A stretch of DNA of 64,000 nt from Agrypnia vestita (taxonomy: Eukaryota; Arthropoda; Insecta; Trichoptera; Phryganeidae): contig JADDOH010000489.1 in the NCBI GenBank assembly GCA_016648135.1, positions 122,320 to 186,319 of the forward strand, in the 5' to 3' direction. Positions 22,236-33,240 of the stretch are shown here, piece after piece. Each line of letters begins with the position of its first letter. The stretch's first letter is position 1. The notes beneath the pieces are model-generated. The model was not told the origin of the DNA, made no database searches, and saw only the letters and a program-made list of their open reading frames with translations. The translations under genes and the position numbers were made by a program.

Positions 22236-23513
22236 GGTCCTTACCTATGAAATTGGCATTTTGCCGTACTGGCAAATTGATCTCAAATATCTTCTCTTTG
22301 GTTAGGAATTCCAAATCCAAATTTATACAGCTTTTACTCATGTATTTGTGTTTTGAAAATTATAATTCATTTGTTTTTTCCTCAATTGTTTTTTTCTTTG
22401 CGTCACTCAGTTTACAAAATGAAAAACTTGAAATATCGCGTTATTTACGAGTACGAGTTCCACCGTGGCACCAGTGCTGCAGAAACGGCTCGAAGGATTA
22501 ATGATGTGTATGGCGACGGTGCCGCAAAAGAAAACACAGTGCGTTTTTGGTTCCAACGTTTTCGTTCTGGAAATTTCGACCTGCAGAACAAGCCCCGTGG
22601 ACGGCCGGAGACCAAAGTTGATAATGAAGAATTGAAGGCTATTGTGGAAGCGGATCCATCGCAAACCACATCCGAGTTAGCTGCAGGCTGCGGTGTTAGT
22701 GATAAAACTGTTTTAATCCACTTGAAGCAAATTGGTAAGGTGAAAAAGCTTGAAAGGTGGGTACCTCACGAATTGAGTGAAGCAAATCAACAAACGCGCG
22801 TTGACTGCTGCGTTGCATTACTCAACCGGCACAATAATGAAGGGATTTTAAATCGAATCATTACCTGTGATGAAAAGTGGATCCTGTACGATAATCGGAA
22901 GCGCTCATCGCAATGGCTGAACCCTGCCGAACCAGCCAAACCATGCCCCAAGCGAAAATTGACTCCAAAAAAGTTACTTGTGAGCGTTTGGTGGACTAGT
23001 GCTGGTGTCGTTCACTACAGCTTTCTTAAATCTGGCCAGACGATTACGGCAGATGTCTATTGTCAGCAACTGCAAACCATGATGGAAAAGCTAGCTGCTA
23101 AACAACCGAGGCTGGTTAATCGCTCTAGGCCACTGCTGCTTCATGATAACGCTAGACCACACACTGCACAACAGACGGCTACCAAATTAGAGGAGCTTCA
23201 ATTGGAATGTCTAAGACATCCACCGTACTCTCCGGACCTTGCCCCAACAGATTACCATTTTTTTCGAAATTTGGATAACTTCTTGCAAAGGAAAAAATTC
23301 AACTCCAATGGGGCAGTCCAAACCGCCTTCAAAGATTTTATTGATTCCCGTCCGAATGGTTTTTTTAGTAAAGGGATCGATGAACTACTTATGAGATGGC
23401 AAAAGTGCATAGATAGCAATGGTACATACTTTGATTAAATAAATATATTATAATGAAAAAAAATCGGCTTTATGTTCCTCCCATACTAAACGCCAATTTC
23501 ATATGTAAGGACC
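22236..23513 (+). mobile_element. Mariner (cecropia-type), copy 2, full length
   Basis: The 1278-bp element is flanked by TA (22234-22235, 23514-23515). The terminal repeats pair over about 26 bp, but the left one has two changes from the family (CCTATGA for CATATGA, GGCATTT for GGCGTTT) and one base is missing just inside. The transposase frame is intact. Damage in the left end may lower its own mobility while leaving it a source of enzyme. Confidence 0.97.
22419..23438 (+). CDS. Mariner transposase (intact)
   Basis: This 339-residue DD34D transposase cuts and rejoins mariner ends at TA targets in the nucleus. The N-terminal paired-like DNA-binding region has two helix-turn-helix units (about 17-50 and 81-112) joined by GRP (61-63); WVPHEL is at 114-119. 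Catalytic aspartates are D151 (TCDEKW), D243 (HDNARPH) and D278 (YSPDLAPTDYHFF); 34 residues separate the last two, the mariner hallmark. I start at the ATG at 22419; the 22 upstream codons are open but begin at TTG and lie in the 5' UTR. Against copy 3 it differs at a few residues: N instead of D at 297, L instead of P at 324, P instead of S at 238. AATAAA overlaps the stop codon. Expression and activity are not known. Confidence 0.96.
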   Translation: MKNLKYRVIYEYEFHRGTSAAETARRINDVYGDGAAKENTVRFWFQRFRSGNFDLQNKPRGRPETKVDNEELKAIVEADPSQTTSELAAGCGVSDKTVLIHLKQIGKVKKLERWVPHELSEANQQTRVDCCVALLNRHNNEGILNRIITCDEKWILYDNRKRSSQWLNPAEPAKPCPKRKLTPKKLLVSVWWTSAGVVHYSFLKSGQTITADVYCQQLQTMMEKLAAKQPRLVNRSRPLLLHDNARPHTAQQTATKLEELQLECLRHPPYSPDLAPTDYHFFRNLDNFLQRKKFNSNGAVQTAFKDFIDSRPNGFFSKGIDELLMRWQKCIDSNGTYFD

Positions 23514-23515
23514 TA

Positions 23516-23975
23516 ATATGTAGATGCATATTTTTAATTTTATGTTTATTCTCCTAGAATAAAATAAACAGAGAGAGTAAAGAGAGAGTAAGTTTTTTTA
23601 AGAAAAAAATAAATCCTATTCATACTGTCCATTCCCCTCTGGTCATGACTTTCTAAAAAATCTCGAATAAAACCGTTTAAAAATCCCAATTTACTCTCCT
23701 CGGTAGCGGCACTAACTAAACCCTTTAACAATATTTCACAATTCATAGGTATATGTCTAGATGCTAAGAAAAATAATTAAAAAATCTAAAACATGATTTA
23801 TTAGATAAAATTCTTATGTAATGGGAAATTAACACTTTGTATTAAAAAGAAATTCACTTTAAATCTAAAATAATTAAAAAACACTTGAAACAGATAAAAA
23901 AAGATTTTCGAAGGTTGAAAATAATGTTATACAGTAAGTACCTACATTAAAAAATAATTAGCCAAAAAAATTTAA
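23516..23975. other. Intergenic, AT-rich
   Basis: A GAGAGAGTA mini-repeat lies near 23570-23590. Nothing else was recognised. Confidence 0.4.
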
Positions 23976-24163
23976 TCCCAATTATAATAATATCCTTGTC
24001 TGTCTGTCCGTCCGTCAATTTTTTTACGAAAAATATTTTTATTTTTTATTTTTTTCCTTATAGTAAATTTTAATTTCTTTTCTTTTTTATATAAATAAAT
24101 AAATACTGATTCCTTAGGAACCGAAACATAAAAGTACCGTCGTTTTGGACGGGTAACAGCTAG
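23976..24163 (+). mobile_element. Lep1-like nonautonomous Helitron (188 bp), complete
   Basis: It starts TCCCAATTATAATAAT, runs through GTCTGTCTGTCCGTCCGTC and ends with a hairpin (CCGTC/GACGG around GTTTTG, 24138-24152) then GTAACAGCTAG. A precedes and T follows, which fits Helitron insertion between A and T. All four Helitron end features (5' TC, 3' hairpin, CTAG, AT target) are present. It has no coding capacity. Confidence 0.8.
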
Positions 24164-24887
24164 TTTGTAATATTTAGTTTGTAGATTACCTTGAACTGTG
24201 GTTCCCGTAGGTGTTATAAAAATATGGTTTTTAAAACCAAGTGAATTTGTGTTTAGTTTTAAAAGTCTCTTACTTTTTGCATTTCATTTAAAACAGTGAG
24301 AAATGTATTCATATTTTGAATCCCAATTATGTCATAGGTGATAGGAGCATTTCTAGCATACCACTATATATATATATTTTAAATTTTTTATTTTTTTATC
24401 TTTTTTAAATTTTTTAAATTAAGTATCTAATATGAATTTGACTTTTGTTTTGGTATATTTTTCCACGTGAAAAAATTAAATGACGGCTATAATTTTCTTT
24501 TTATCCATGATTGAAAACACGCAAAGTTTGTTTGACTGAAGTGCTTGTCACAACCAGACCATTTGACAGATCAATTTGATATTTAGAGTCTAGGTATATG
24601 AAAAGTATCAATATAGGGATATCAAAATATTTCTAAAATGTAACCTCCTGTTGATGTCATAAAACTTGTCAATCAACCCTTGTACGTATATATTATAATA
24701 GACTTGCTTCTATGCGTGGGATTTGATTTCTTTGGTGAATACGTAACATAGTTTCAGTAGGTTCGTTAAATCGGTTAATTTTATTTATTACTCAGAAGGC
24801 ATTTATTACTATAGTGGCGTTTCTCCGCCTGAGTAGCCAGTTATGTTCACTAGTTTTAGTTTAAACCCGTGAAAATTTACTGAATAA
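24164..24887. other. Intergenic, AT-rich
   Basis: Nothing was recognised. Confidence 0.4.
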
Positions 24888-24976
24888 TAATTGCAGGATA
24901 TTGAAGCTAAAAATTCATGAATAGAAAACCATTTGCTTAGTTAAACTGATTTTACTCGCTTAAACTTAAAATCAAT
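24888..24976 (+). repeat. Dispersed repeat R3, copy 1
   Basis: TTGCAGGATATTGAAGCTAA, then AATTCATGAATAGAAAACCA and CGCTTAAACTTAAAATC match 56252-56320 inside the intron of the host gene, in the same orientation. No further copies were noticed. Confidence 0.6.
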
Positions 24977-26040
24977 TTCAGATTAACTTCAAACTAATTT
25001 CATCAACTTGCTGATCATAATAATATTAATATAAAAATGTCAACACCGTGTAGTTTGGTGGCGCGACCCTTGCATGAAGCCTGAGCCGTGCATTGATTGA
25101 CGTGCCACACTCGGCTGCTCATCAGCAGCTAGTCACTTCTTTTATTATTTTTTTTGTTGTAATTCCAGTATGTTACGGACGGATTGACATACATTCGAAA
25201 ATAGGAGAGTTGATTGTACCGAGTATTCGTTTTTATTGCACCTAGTATTAAAAAAATATTTACAGTTGTTTCAATGACAGGATTCAGCAAAAAAGAACGC
25301 GCGCTCATGCGCGCGGGTATTTAAAACATTCTCCCCTGACAGGCATAACTATACGTAGGTACACATACAAATACGCACGGGTTCCGTTCGCGCATGCGCC
25401 CGTCACTCGATTCTGACATACTCACAGACATTACAATAGCTTTACATGCACGAATGTAATTTAAATTGAAGCAACAGACGAACGGATAGTAGTACTCAGG
25501 TTCCAAGATTGGCCCGGCATATTGTAGCAATTAACATATTGACCCATGGGCAGCCGAGCTCTGGTAATGCGGTACGGGCTACCAACAACGACCAGCTACC
25601 TGCCTTGTAACTACCGTCTTCTCTCATAAGCTTCATTCTGTTGAATAATATAAACAGACAAGGGATACAGCAGTGAAAATATTTTCACCGTAGATATATA
25701 TAAGTATATGTATTTTATTATCAATTATTAAGGGGTTGCACCACCTTGATGCATTAAAAACATTAAAATAAAATAAAAATTTCATGTCACTATTGAACAT
25801 ACATAATTTATTTTGTTATCATTATTTACGGCACATATCGATTGATATTATTCAAAAAAATTTTTTTTTAAATTTTGAAATGGCGTTCAGGTTCATCTCC
25901 GTGACATGTTGTGAGGGTTTGACTGAAAAAATATTTTTTTCATGTTAAATGATGCCATGTCTATAATAAAGCATATCCAAAAAAGGTTTTTGTGCAAATG
26001 AGAGCTATCTGAAAAAAATTTTCGTTTTCGAAATTAGATT
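24977..26040. other. Intergenic with CpG-rich hairpin
   Basis: At 25298-25315 CGCGCGC and GCGCGCG form a 7-bp hairpin with a TCAT loop, unusual in this AT-rich background. GC-richer stretches at 25050-25130 and 25330-25600 have no recognisable frames. Confidence 0.4.
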
Positions 26041-26078
26041 CGCGCCAATTGCTTAATTCACATTAAGCAATTGGCGCG
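26041..26078. repeat. Perfect 17-bp hairpin, 4-base loop
   Basis: CGCGCCAATTGCTTAAT (26041-26057) is the exact reverse complement of 26062-26078, with loop TCAC. The flanks carry AAATTAG on both sides. It is a strong cruciform or hairpin-RNA candidate with no partner in the window. Confidence 0.9.
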
Positions 26079-26814
26079 CTAAATTAGCAAAAAATCTTAA
26101 ACTTTTTTGTAGCTAATTTTATAAGAAATATCTGTACATAATTTTAAGACAACTGGCCCAATAGTTTTAGAGGAATTTTATTAACATCAAAAAATAAATC
26201 TGTACAAAAATTCACACATTTGAACAGATTATGCGTTTGCGTCCGTCCTGACTAAGATACAGTGGTATCAAAACCGGTAGCCCTAAAGTTACTCCAAGTG
26301 GTTTATATAAAGTTTTTAATTGATTAAAAATAATATAAAATCTATGATTAATTTAATTTTGCATTCTTACTATTTAAGACCCAGCTCAAAACAACATTTT
26401 GTTTGATTACTCTTTAGGACAGTAAAACAGCCACGTTCTTGCCCTCTTCCTACTCCCCGTTTGTCCAAATACCTTACGTATCTTTTAAAGAAAAATTATG
26501 CATTTTAACAAAATAAAATTTAACATATAAAAGCAAATTAATGTCAACGATTTGAATAATTATGATATAAACGAAAATATAAAATATTTTTTCAATACCG
26601 TGATTTGGTGTTATTGAGTAGAAAACTAATAAATAGCCCGGAAAAATATAAGAAATTTTAAAGTAAATATATATCTCTTACCCTCTTGTGGGCGATTACA
26701 GTAGATGCGAGTAAAATGTCATTTTCTAAGAGATTTATGTCAGTTCAGTATCTGTTCGTAACTACACAGTTTTGTTCTCTGTATCCTTCTATAAAATATT
26801 CTGTCAGAGAGTCA
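26079..26814. other. Intergenic, AT-rich
   Basis: Nothing was recognised. Confidence 0.4.
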
Positions 26815-27212
26815 GTGTTACCGCTGGCACATATAGACCGATGCCACACTGAGCCTATCTTACGCCGCGTCTTTTCGGTCGCGTCAAATCCGCAACCGAA
26901 TTTAGCAGTCACATACTATATTCCGCGGCGGATTCAGTCTGCAACAGACACACGCGTGTACGCAGTGTGGACGAACCGTCGAATGTGGCGCGTTGCATTT
27001 ATAAACATGGGAAGCGACGTCACCGATTTTACGTTGACGTAAGTTCCGCGGGCGGAGTACCGAAAAGACGCTGAAGCGAGCGTTTCGCCAGCGGATCGAC
27101 CGATGATCCGCTCAGTGTATTCGATAAGCGCATACTGTATGGAATGAAATGTAGCGGTGTTCCGCGACGTCAAAAACGCGACGGACGCGAAAAAATAACG
27201 CGGTGTCACTAT
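26815..27212. mobile_element. CpG-rich fold-back, probable nonautonomous DNA transposon
   Basis: Nested inverted pairs have roughly a common centre near 26970-26990: ACCGCT 26820 with AGCGGT 27153; ACACTGAGC 26846-26854 with GCTCAGTGT 27110-27118; GCGTCTTTTCGGT 26867-26879 with ACCGAAAAGACGC 27059-27071. A further pair AGCGGATC/GATCCGCT lies at 27090-27112. The outer text CAGTGTTACCGC and (reverse) TAGTGACACCGC could be terminal repeats of hAT type, but I could not find an 8-bp target duplication. The open frames on both strands are by-products of the palindromic GC-rich sequence. Confidence 0.5.
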
Positions 27213-28849
27213 CTCTATAATTATTTTAAGAACATGTCACTTAACTTGTAAATTAGTAAATTGAATTAATATTGGAAAATCAAGCAGTGGTCAGGATTAG
27301 AACTGCAAAAACAAAGGTAATTATAAAAATAATAATATTTTTTTATTATTATCGTTATTTTACTTTGACACTACTGATTTTTCACAGATTTATACACTGT
27401 ATAATAAAAACGATATGTTGCCTTATCTTTGGCGGGTACGCAATAATCAGACACAAATCTCAAACAACGGTCATCTCAGAAAAAGTTGAGTTATTAAGTT
27501 ATTTATTATTATAGAGAAAAAGTTATTAAGACACATTGGGTTAGTATGACGTACCGTGAGACGGCAGAAGATGAACAATCTTGTAGAGCTTTGCGGATAC
27601 CGATTCTCTTACGTTAAGGGGTCGATGAACAATGAATAATATATCACGCCGTTGTTCAATCCATACTTCAATGAGGAATAATTGTTTGGGGAGGAACTTA
27701 TAAAACCAATCTACAGACATTAAAAATAATACAACAATGGATTTTTATGGAAACACAGAACATATCCTACAGAATTACTGTTCAAAGAATTCAAGGTCCC
27801 AAATTTAGACAGCATATACAATATAACTATTACACAAAGAAAATGTTAATAAAAACACAAAAATAGTTCAAGATCAAAGTAGACGTAGTAAAAGAGCGCG
27901 TATGATTGGTGAGTATGTATGACCAGAAACCACGGTTATTCTGAATTATGCGTTTGGCTAATTGGAATGAGTCAATTTTCTTGTCTATAAAAGATCTCTT
28001 AAATAAATAAATTGTGTGTCAAAGGATCTTTCGGTTTGACTAATATATTGAATCGCATTGTGTTGTTTTACCAAAATAAAGATAAGCTTAAGATAGTCCT
28101 TTTTGGTTTCTGACTACTGATATAAAGTACTCATCACAATAGCATACCCAAAAATATGGTCATCCTAATAGATCCTTCTGAAGAAAAGTAAAGTTGAGTT
28201 CGGTAAAGTTGAGCGTCCTGATTTCAAAATGAAACAGAAGTGACGCTTAAATTAATATTAAAGAAAATATTACACTATAAAGTTTCGAAAATTGCACCAT
28301 AATTTACACCTTATGCGTCATTATAAGATCCACAAAAAATAGATATATTAAAAACAAAACGTAAATCGTAAACAAAAAAAAACATATTATGCACTAACAA
28401 TAATAAAAAGTTACTATGTTCAGTATTTATCACATTTCTACTGTCTATGATTCACGTAAACATTTGGTATTGTCTATAAATAAAATTGCCTTCATGTAAA
28501 TTTTGTCATTGTTTTACAATTTATTCTGAGATCATTTAGCCTATCAAATATTAAAATCTATGGTGCAATTTTAGAAACATAAGTATTTTTTTTTGTAATA
28601 CTTATTTGAGCGTCAATTTTGTTTTATTTTAAAATCAGACACTCAACTCTACTGAAGATACTTACTTTCAGAAAGATCTGTTATGAGGACCGTATTTTTG
28701 GATTTAGCCACCACAATTATATAAAAAAAACTTTTTATTTACAATCTCAGGGCATGTAGGAAGGTAGTTATCGAAAAGGCTTCGACGCGACACATTGTTT
28801 CCTCTCATTACGTGATCTGACGATGAAGTAGGATGTTACGTGACGGTAA
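27213..28849. other. Intergenic, AT-rich
   Basis: No recognisable gene or repeat. Short frames here lack family motifs. Confidence 0.4.
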
Positions 28850-29275
28850 ACATCTCATGAATTGAAGCTAATCAACGAAGGAATGCTTAAGATACTTAAA
28901 ATAATACAAAACAGAGCGATGCGCATAATATTGAAGTGTAATAGGAGAACTAAAATAACAAAAATGTCGACTGCCCTAGGAATAGAAATAGTAAATCAAA
29001 GAATAAAGTATTACGTATTTAAAGTTAAACACGGATTAGTACCCAAATACTCTGATTACAGGATGAAGCTGAATAGGGATTTTCATTCTTACAATACAGG
29101 AGGAAGCGACGACATAAAAATTACGAGGAAAAAGAAAAACACCTTGTACACCCAAAATTGTATGATTTATAACAGTCTAAATCTTCGATAGCCTGCCAAG
29201 GAAATTCAAAACACGGTGAATATAAGGAGATTTAAACAGGAGAGCAAATATTTTATTGTAAAAACTTTTAAATGA
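28850..29275 (+). pseudogene. Non-LTR retrotransposon, C-terminal fragment (CR1/jockey-like)
   Basis: A 109-codon plus-strand frame (28862-29191) reads ILKIIQNRAMRIILKCNRRT, ALGIEIVNQRIKYYVFKVKHG and a YNSLNL-type ending, then continues past a stop into a reading like IRRFKQESKYFI. The IQNRA.R.IL block is the standard segment after the RT domain in such elements. The catalytic core is absent. It lies about 50 bases before an RTE-like tail in the same orientation, so two LINE ends are nested or abutting. Confidence 0.7.
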
Positions 29276-29324
29276 CTACATGGAATGCAATATGTTTGAG
29301 TGAAATCACGTATTAGCCCACAAC

Positions 29325-29460
29325 AGTCGTCTCGCTTGTATGCGAAGATGTATGAATCTAGTTGAGGCGAGAGTTGTGCGTCAAGACAGAATAATTTGGC
29401 GCTGTATCCTCTGTGCTTACCCCTGCGGGGAAACGGCATAATGGTAAGTAAGTATGTATT
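29325..29460 (+). pseudogene. RTE-like LINE, extreme 3' end
   Basis: Plus-strand reading VVRQDRIIWRCILCAYPCGE, followed by the stop region and a GGTAAGTAAGTATG tandem tail, matches the 3' ends at 8060-8110, 40800 and 47290. Only the last 40 or so codons are present. Confidence 0.7.
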
Positions 29461-29779
29461 CTTTGAAATAACAACGAACTTTGTAGTCAAACATTTTAAT
29501 AAAATGTTATTTATGTTAGTATGTAACCACTAAAAATCACTTTTTTTGTCTATCGGTTTTGAGACGTAACACGTCTCTTTATCAGAAAAATAGGGAGAGA
29601 AGAGGAAGAAATCGCACGTAATCGAAGGTTTTAAAGCAATCTACATCTTTTACCATCAATTTTAAAATTACTACAAAGGTCTGGGATAACCTACTAGATT
29701 CTGGAAACATTGCGAAACGACATTGACTGTAAAATAAATGACAGGCCGCTGCTCTGACAATTTTGTTCGCGTTATTTTG

Positions 29780-29945
29780 ACAAGCGAGACGTGACCATAG
29801 AAACTAGCGAATCCGCGCGTTTGGCCATAAATAAGCGATAGATAAGCTTATAAGCATTTGTGAAATATTCAGAATTGAGAATGACGAAATTGATGTGAAT
29901 TTAAAAATGTTTAAATTCGTATCCAGTGACTTTGGTGAGTAAATA
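29780..29945 (+). repeat. Dispersed repeat R4, copy 1
   Basis: ATAGAAACTAGCGAA...GGCCATAAATAAGCGATAGA and, farther on, TTTAAATTCGTATCCAGTGA CTTTGG match segments at 52715-52750 and 53216-53246. In the second copy the two parts are separated by a MITE insertion and other sequence. Confidence 0.55.
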
Positions 29946-29991
29946 AAACTTATATTAATAAAAGTATGCTTCAAAAATGAATCATTCGTTC

Positions 29992-30033
29992 ACTTCAAGG
30001 GGCTATGCTAACACTAGCATAGCCACTTGAAGT
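29992..30033. repeat. Hairpin, 19-position stem, 4-base loop
   Basis: ACTTCAAG plus GGCTATGCTA (29992-30010) pairs with TAGCATAGCC plus CTTGAAGT (30015-30033). The only mismatch is G30000 with A30025; the loop is ACAC. It directly abuts R1 copy c. Confidence 0.9.
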
Positions 30034-30235
30034 ATACGGATGAAATACACGATATATTTGGAACATATATATAACTTTAAAAAAGAAAAAAATCAATGTG
30101 AATGTTCTTACAATGGAATTGGTGAACGTTGCATTGTGAAACATTATCACTTAAACCAGATTATATACGTTGTAAGCTCTGGGCCGTCGTACAAAAGACT
30201 TTCATACACGTTTCTCGTATAAATAGGTTCTGTAA
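30034..30235 (+). repeat. Dispersed repeat family R1, copy c
   Basis: GAACATATATATAACTTTAA, GAATGTTCTTACAATGGAAT, GTGAACGTTGCATTGTG and GTAAGCTCTGGGCCG, then CATACACGTTTCTCGTATA are shared with copies d, e and f. The 60-codon open frame over it is not conserved in the others. Confidence 0.7.
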
Positions 30236-31215
30236 TACTTCTTAATTTGTCTTAATTAAATAATATTTCCGCAGTGGATAAATCCAGTAATTGTGCACTC
30301 AGAAAATACATATGAAAATATTGTTAAATCATAATTAATTTAGTCCGAAAAATGTAAAATTTATAATTTATGAATCTTGAAAATTTGTGTTCAACCCTTT
30401 CGATTCTCAATGAGAGTACGGCAACCATAGACTGAAATTATATTCTAGCTTGAGACTTTCGACTTGGTCACTTTTTACAGTGTTTTAACGATGAGTATGC
30501 TATGCGTATTTGTGAAAAAAAAATGCATTTATACAAAAGATAAAATGTAAAATATTTTTTTCTACCGATATATTTTTACAATGGTTGTAAGTTCTGCACA
30601 ATTGGATAAACTAGTTATACGTTAAAGCATTCCACGTATTCCCTCTTCTTCAGTTCGGATTTGCTTCGCAGGACTTTTGGAATTGTGGGAAATCCCGCGG
30701 GAAATTTCCCGCAAACCACGACTCAAGACATGGGATAATAATTACCAGGACAAGTGGTCCCAGATTCCACTGAGTATTTCAAAACAAATTTATTTCCCTG
30801 GGTCCTGCACTCAACGTAATTCAGGAACAAAGGGGAACCATTTACTGCTTATTTTTGATCATAAATATTATGCATATGGAGACATGTTAGATAATATTAT
30901 TTTACCTATTACAAAACGTTATGTTTATTTAAATTTTTAAATATTTTAATATTAACGAAATGACAGTAAAAATATAGTGATTTTTCAATGTTCAACTCCG
31001 TTTTAGACCACTTTTTATATATTCAGAATATTTTGAGTTTGTTAAAAAACTTCAAGTACACAATATTGGATTTTATCTCCAGGAAGACAACATTAATTAA
31101 GATAATAATATATATTATAGATATCTCATAGAGACGCAGCTATTTTTTTATATGAAAAATAAGGTACCTATGGTAGTCTTTTTTGGGTGATCATAGATTT
31201 TACGATCCATCGTAC
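30236..31215. other. Intergenic; contains a 16-base palindrome
   Basis: GCGGGAAATTTCCCGC at 30697-30712 is a perfect palindrome containing GGGAAATTTCCC, which fits the Rel/NF-kB consensus. The 87-codon frame around it has no family signature. The remainder is AT-rich. Confidence 0.35.
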
Positions 31216-31345
31216 GGCTGGCTTAAGGAGGTTTCTGGGTTCAATTTCCGGCGAGGTCACAATTAATATATACGATTTAATCAGGCCTGAGTGTTTTGTG
31301 ATGTTTTTCACTTCTGTAATTGGGCTGTTGAAGCGTAAATAAAAT
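31216..31345 (+). repeat. tRNA-derived SINE, family S1, copy 2
   Basis: GGTTTCTGGGTTCAATTTCC carries the box B-like core; GAGGTCACAATTAATATATA, GTGATG...TTCACTTCTGTAATTGGGCT and TTGAAGCGT follow as in copy 1 at 19649. The copies are diverged, so the family is old. Confidence 0.65.
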
Positions 31346-32197
31346 TTAAAAAAAAAATGTAGTGTTCACGATTCCAACCATGATTCTATATATCTTATTT
31401 TTGACTTGTTTCTGTTATTACTACCCTATAGGTTTGAAAATTTGTCATTCCCATAAAATTATACAGATATCGATGTTAGTATGAGATATCTATATTTTGG
31501 ATTTAAAGTTTTTAAATCAATATTCTTTTTATATGAGTGATTGACTAGTTTCTACACACTTCCAGCAGTCTCTTCATATTTCTAGTGTTTACGAGAATAG
31601 TCCAGTTGTTTCCAGATTCGACTGGTTCGAGAGATTTTAAAAATGCGTTATTACCATTGTATTCCCGTGATAATATTTGTAATACTGTTGGATGATGGCA
31701 TTTCAAGTCCTTGGCTTCTCTCTCTCTCATATTTCTCTTCAAAATTTTTAATTCCAAAGAGTTTCCGTTTTCCTTTATATCGATCACTCTTGTCTATTAT
31801 TTGATCGACACATTTATTTTCCTGTTTTTTCATGTGATGCTCAACACACACCCTTCCATGAAGTCTGTACATTCTTGAAGACTAGAAGGGGGCTTCCGTT
31901 CCGACACTTTCCGTTTCTGGCAAAATGGAAAATCACTTTTGATAATCATATCCGGGCATCTGAATGTCCTCCAGGCCAGATTTGCACTGCTAACAATTTT
32001 CTCAAATATGCCTCCGCTTGTGGAAATTTTATTATACATTATATTTACCGAAAGCACACTCGACGAAATTGTTAACACAGCAATGTTGGATCGGAGTGCA
32101 TTCGAACAATATAATAATTTAGAATATTAGTTTGAATAACGAATTGCACTGATGTAAGGGCAAACTTTACTTTGTACTAATTGCTGTGGGATGTGTA
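31346..32197. other. Intergenic
   Basis: Open frames of 60-82 codons on both strands between 31545 and 32130 lack recognisable motifs. Nothing firm. Confidence 0.4.
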
Positions 32198-32340
32198 TAT
32201 TTTAATAATATAAACGCAAAGGTAGCAATATCCAAAAAAAATCAAAAGTGTTGAATGGAGTTACCGAGGATTAATCTAGAATGTACTGAATTCATGATAT
32301 ATTAGAGGAAATATAGCTCAATCCAATGATACAATAAACT
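32198..32340. mobile_element. MITE, left half (copy C)
   Basis: AATATAAACGCAAAGGTAGC followed by AATATCCAAAAAAAAT matches the left end and inner motif of the MITEs at 13872 and 52875, and GTTACCGAGGATT is shared with the 52875 copy. The right inverted repeat was not found. Confidence 0.5.
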
Positions 32341-32949
32341 GTAGATACGTTACAAGCGTGAAATCTTGGCAACTCAAAAGTAAGGTAACTGCCTTACTTG
32401 CATTGATCAGGCGCGAAGCTACGCGGAAAAAGGAACAGAGTATCGTACACTATTGTAAGAATGAGTTTGTTATTTTAGTCACCGTGAATTCAAATTACAT
32501 GATTTTTCTGTCTACACGCAGAGCGTTTGTGTGCCGTGATTTGTTATCTCTTTCAATGCAAAATTTGCTACATATGAAAGCCTGATAGTATGGGAATAAC
32601 GTGTCTATATTATAATACGTCAATGGCTCTATCCCATTCAAAATCGTGCTTAAAAATTACTAAAAGCAAAAACAGCAAAATATCCACTTCAACAAAACAA
32701 ACCCCCTAAGGATGTGACAAAATGGCCGTTTAATGCTAAAGTGAGAATTAATGTCGATATTAGACTGAAAAATCATGGCAGAGACAGCAATATCTAATTA
32801 AGTTACTGGAAAAAGCAACAATGTTCACTCTTTGGTAGCAAACATAGCAGTATACATAAAAACAAAGGTAGCAATTGTTTTTAAATAAGATATGGGTTTC
32901 ATGGATTCTAGAGAGTTTCTTTAAGTAGTGACAAGTTTTTTGAATTTCT
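32341..32949. other. Intergenic
   Basis: Two more short A-rich words like AAAACAAAGGTAGCAA (about 32862) suggest further MITE debris. No gene. Confidence 0.35.
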
Positions 32950-33240
32950 CTTAGGTATCATTACCAGCTACGAAATCTATGTATACTATATCACGGGAAG
33001 GACTATAGATGTCTCTTGCATAATCCATTCGAATATATGAATGAAACTGATTTAGAACATATATAAAACTTTCAAAAAATTGATGTGTGGATGTTCTTAC
33101 GGGGAAATTGATAACGTCTCATTGTGTAAAGTGATCATACAGCTCATACAGGTCATAAGCTCTGGGCCGCCCTATAAAGAATTCCATACACTTTTTCCAT
33201 ATCTTCGTCTCGGTGAGTCTTCTATAATTTATGTTATATG
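32950..33240 (+). repeat. Dispersed repeat family R1, copy d (nearly full)
   Basis: It has both the 5' part (TATCATTACCAGCTACGAAA) and the 3' part (GATGTTCTTACGGGGAAATT, GTGTAAAGTGATCATACAGC, GGTCATAAGCTCTGGGCCG, GTGAGTCTTCTATAATTTA). With copy f it defines a consensus length of about 290 bp. Confidence 0.7.

Noticed and set aside
25050..25130. tRNA-like or promoter-like GC-rich block
   Set aside because: No box A/B pair, no TATA and no adjacent gene could be supported.
26686..27209. Protein-coding gene in the 118- and 91-codon frames
   Set aside because: Both frames lie in a GC-rich fold-back; opposing open frames are expected from its palindromic composition.
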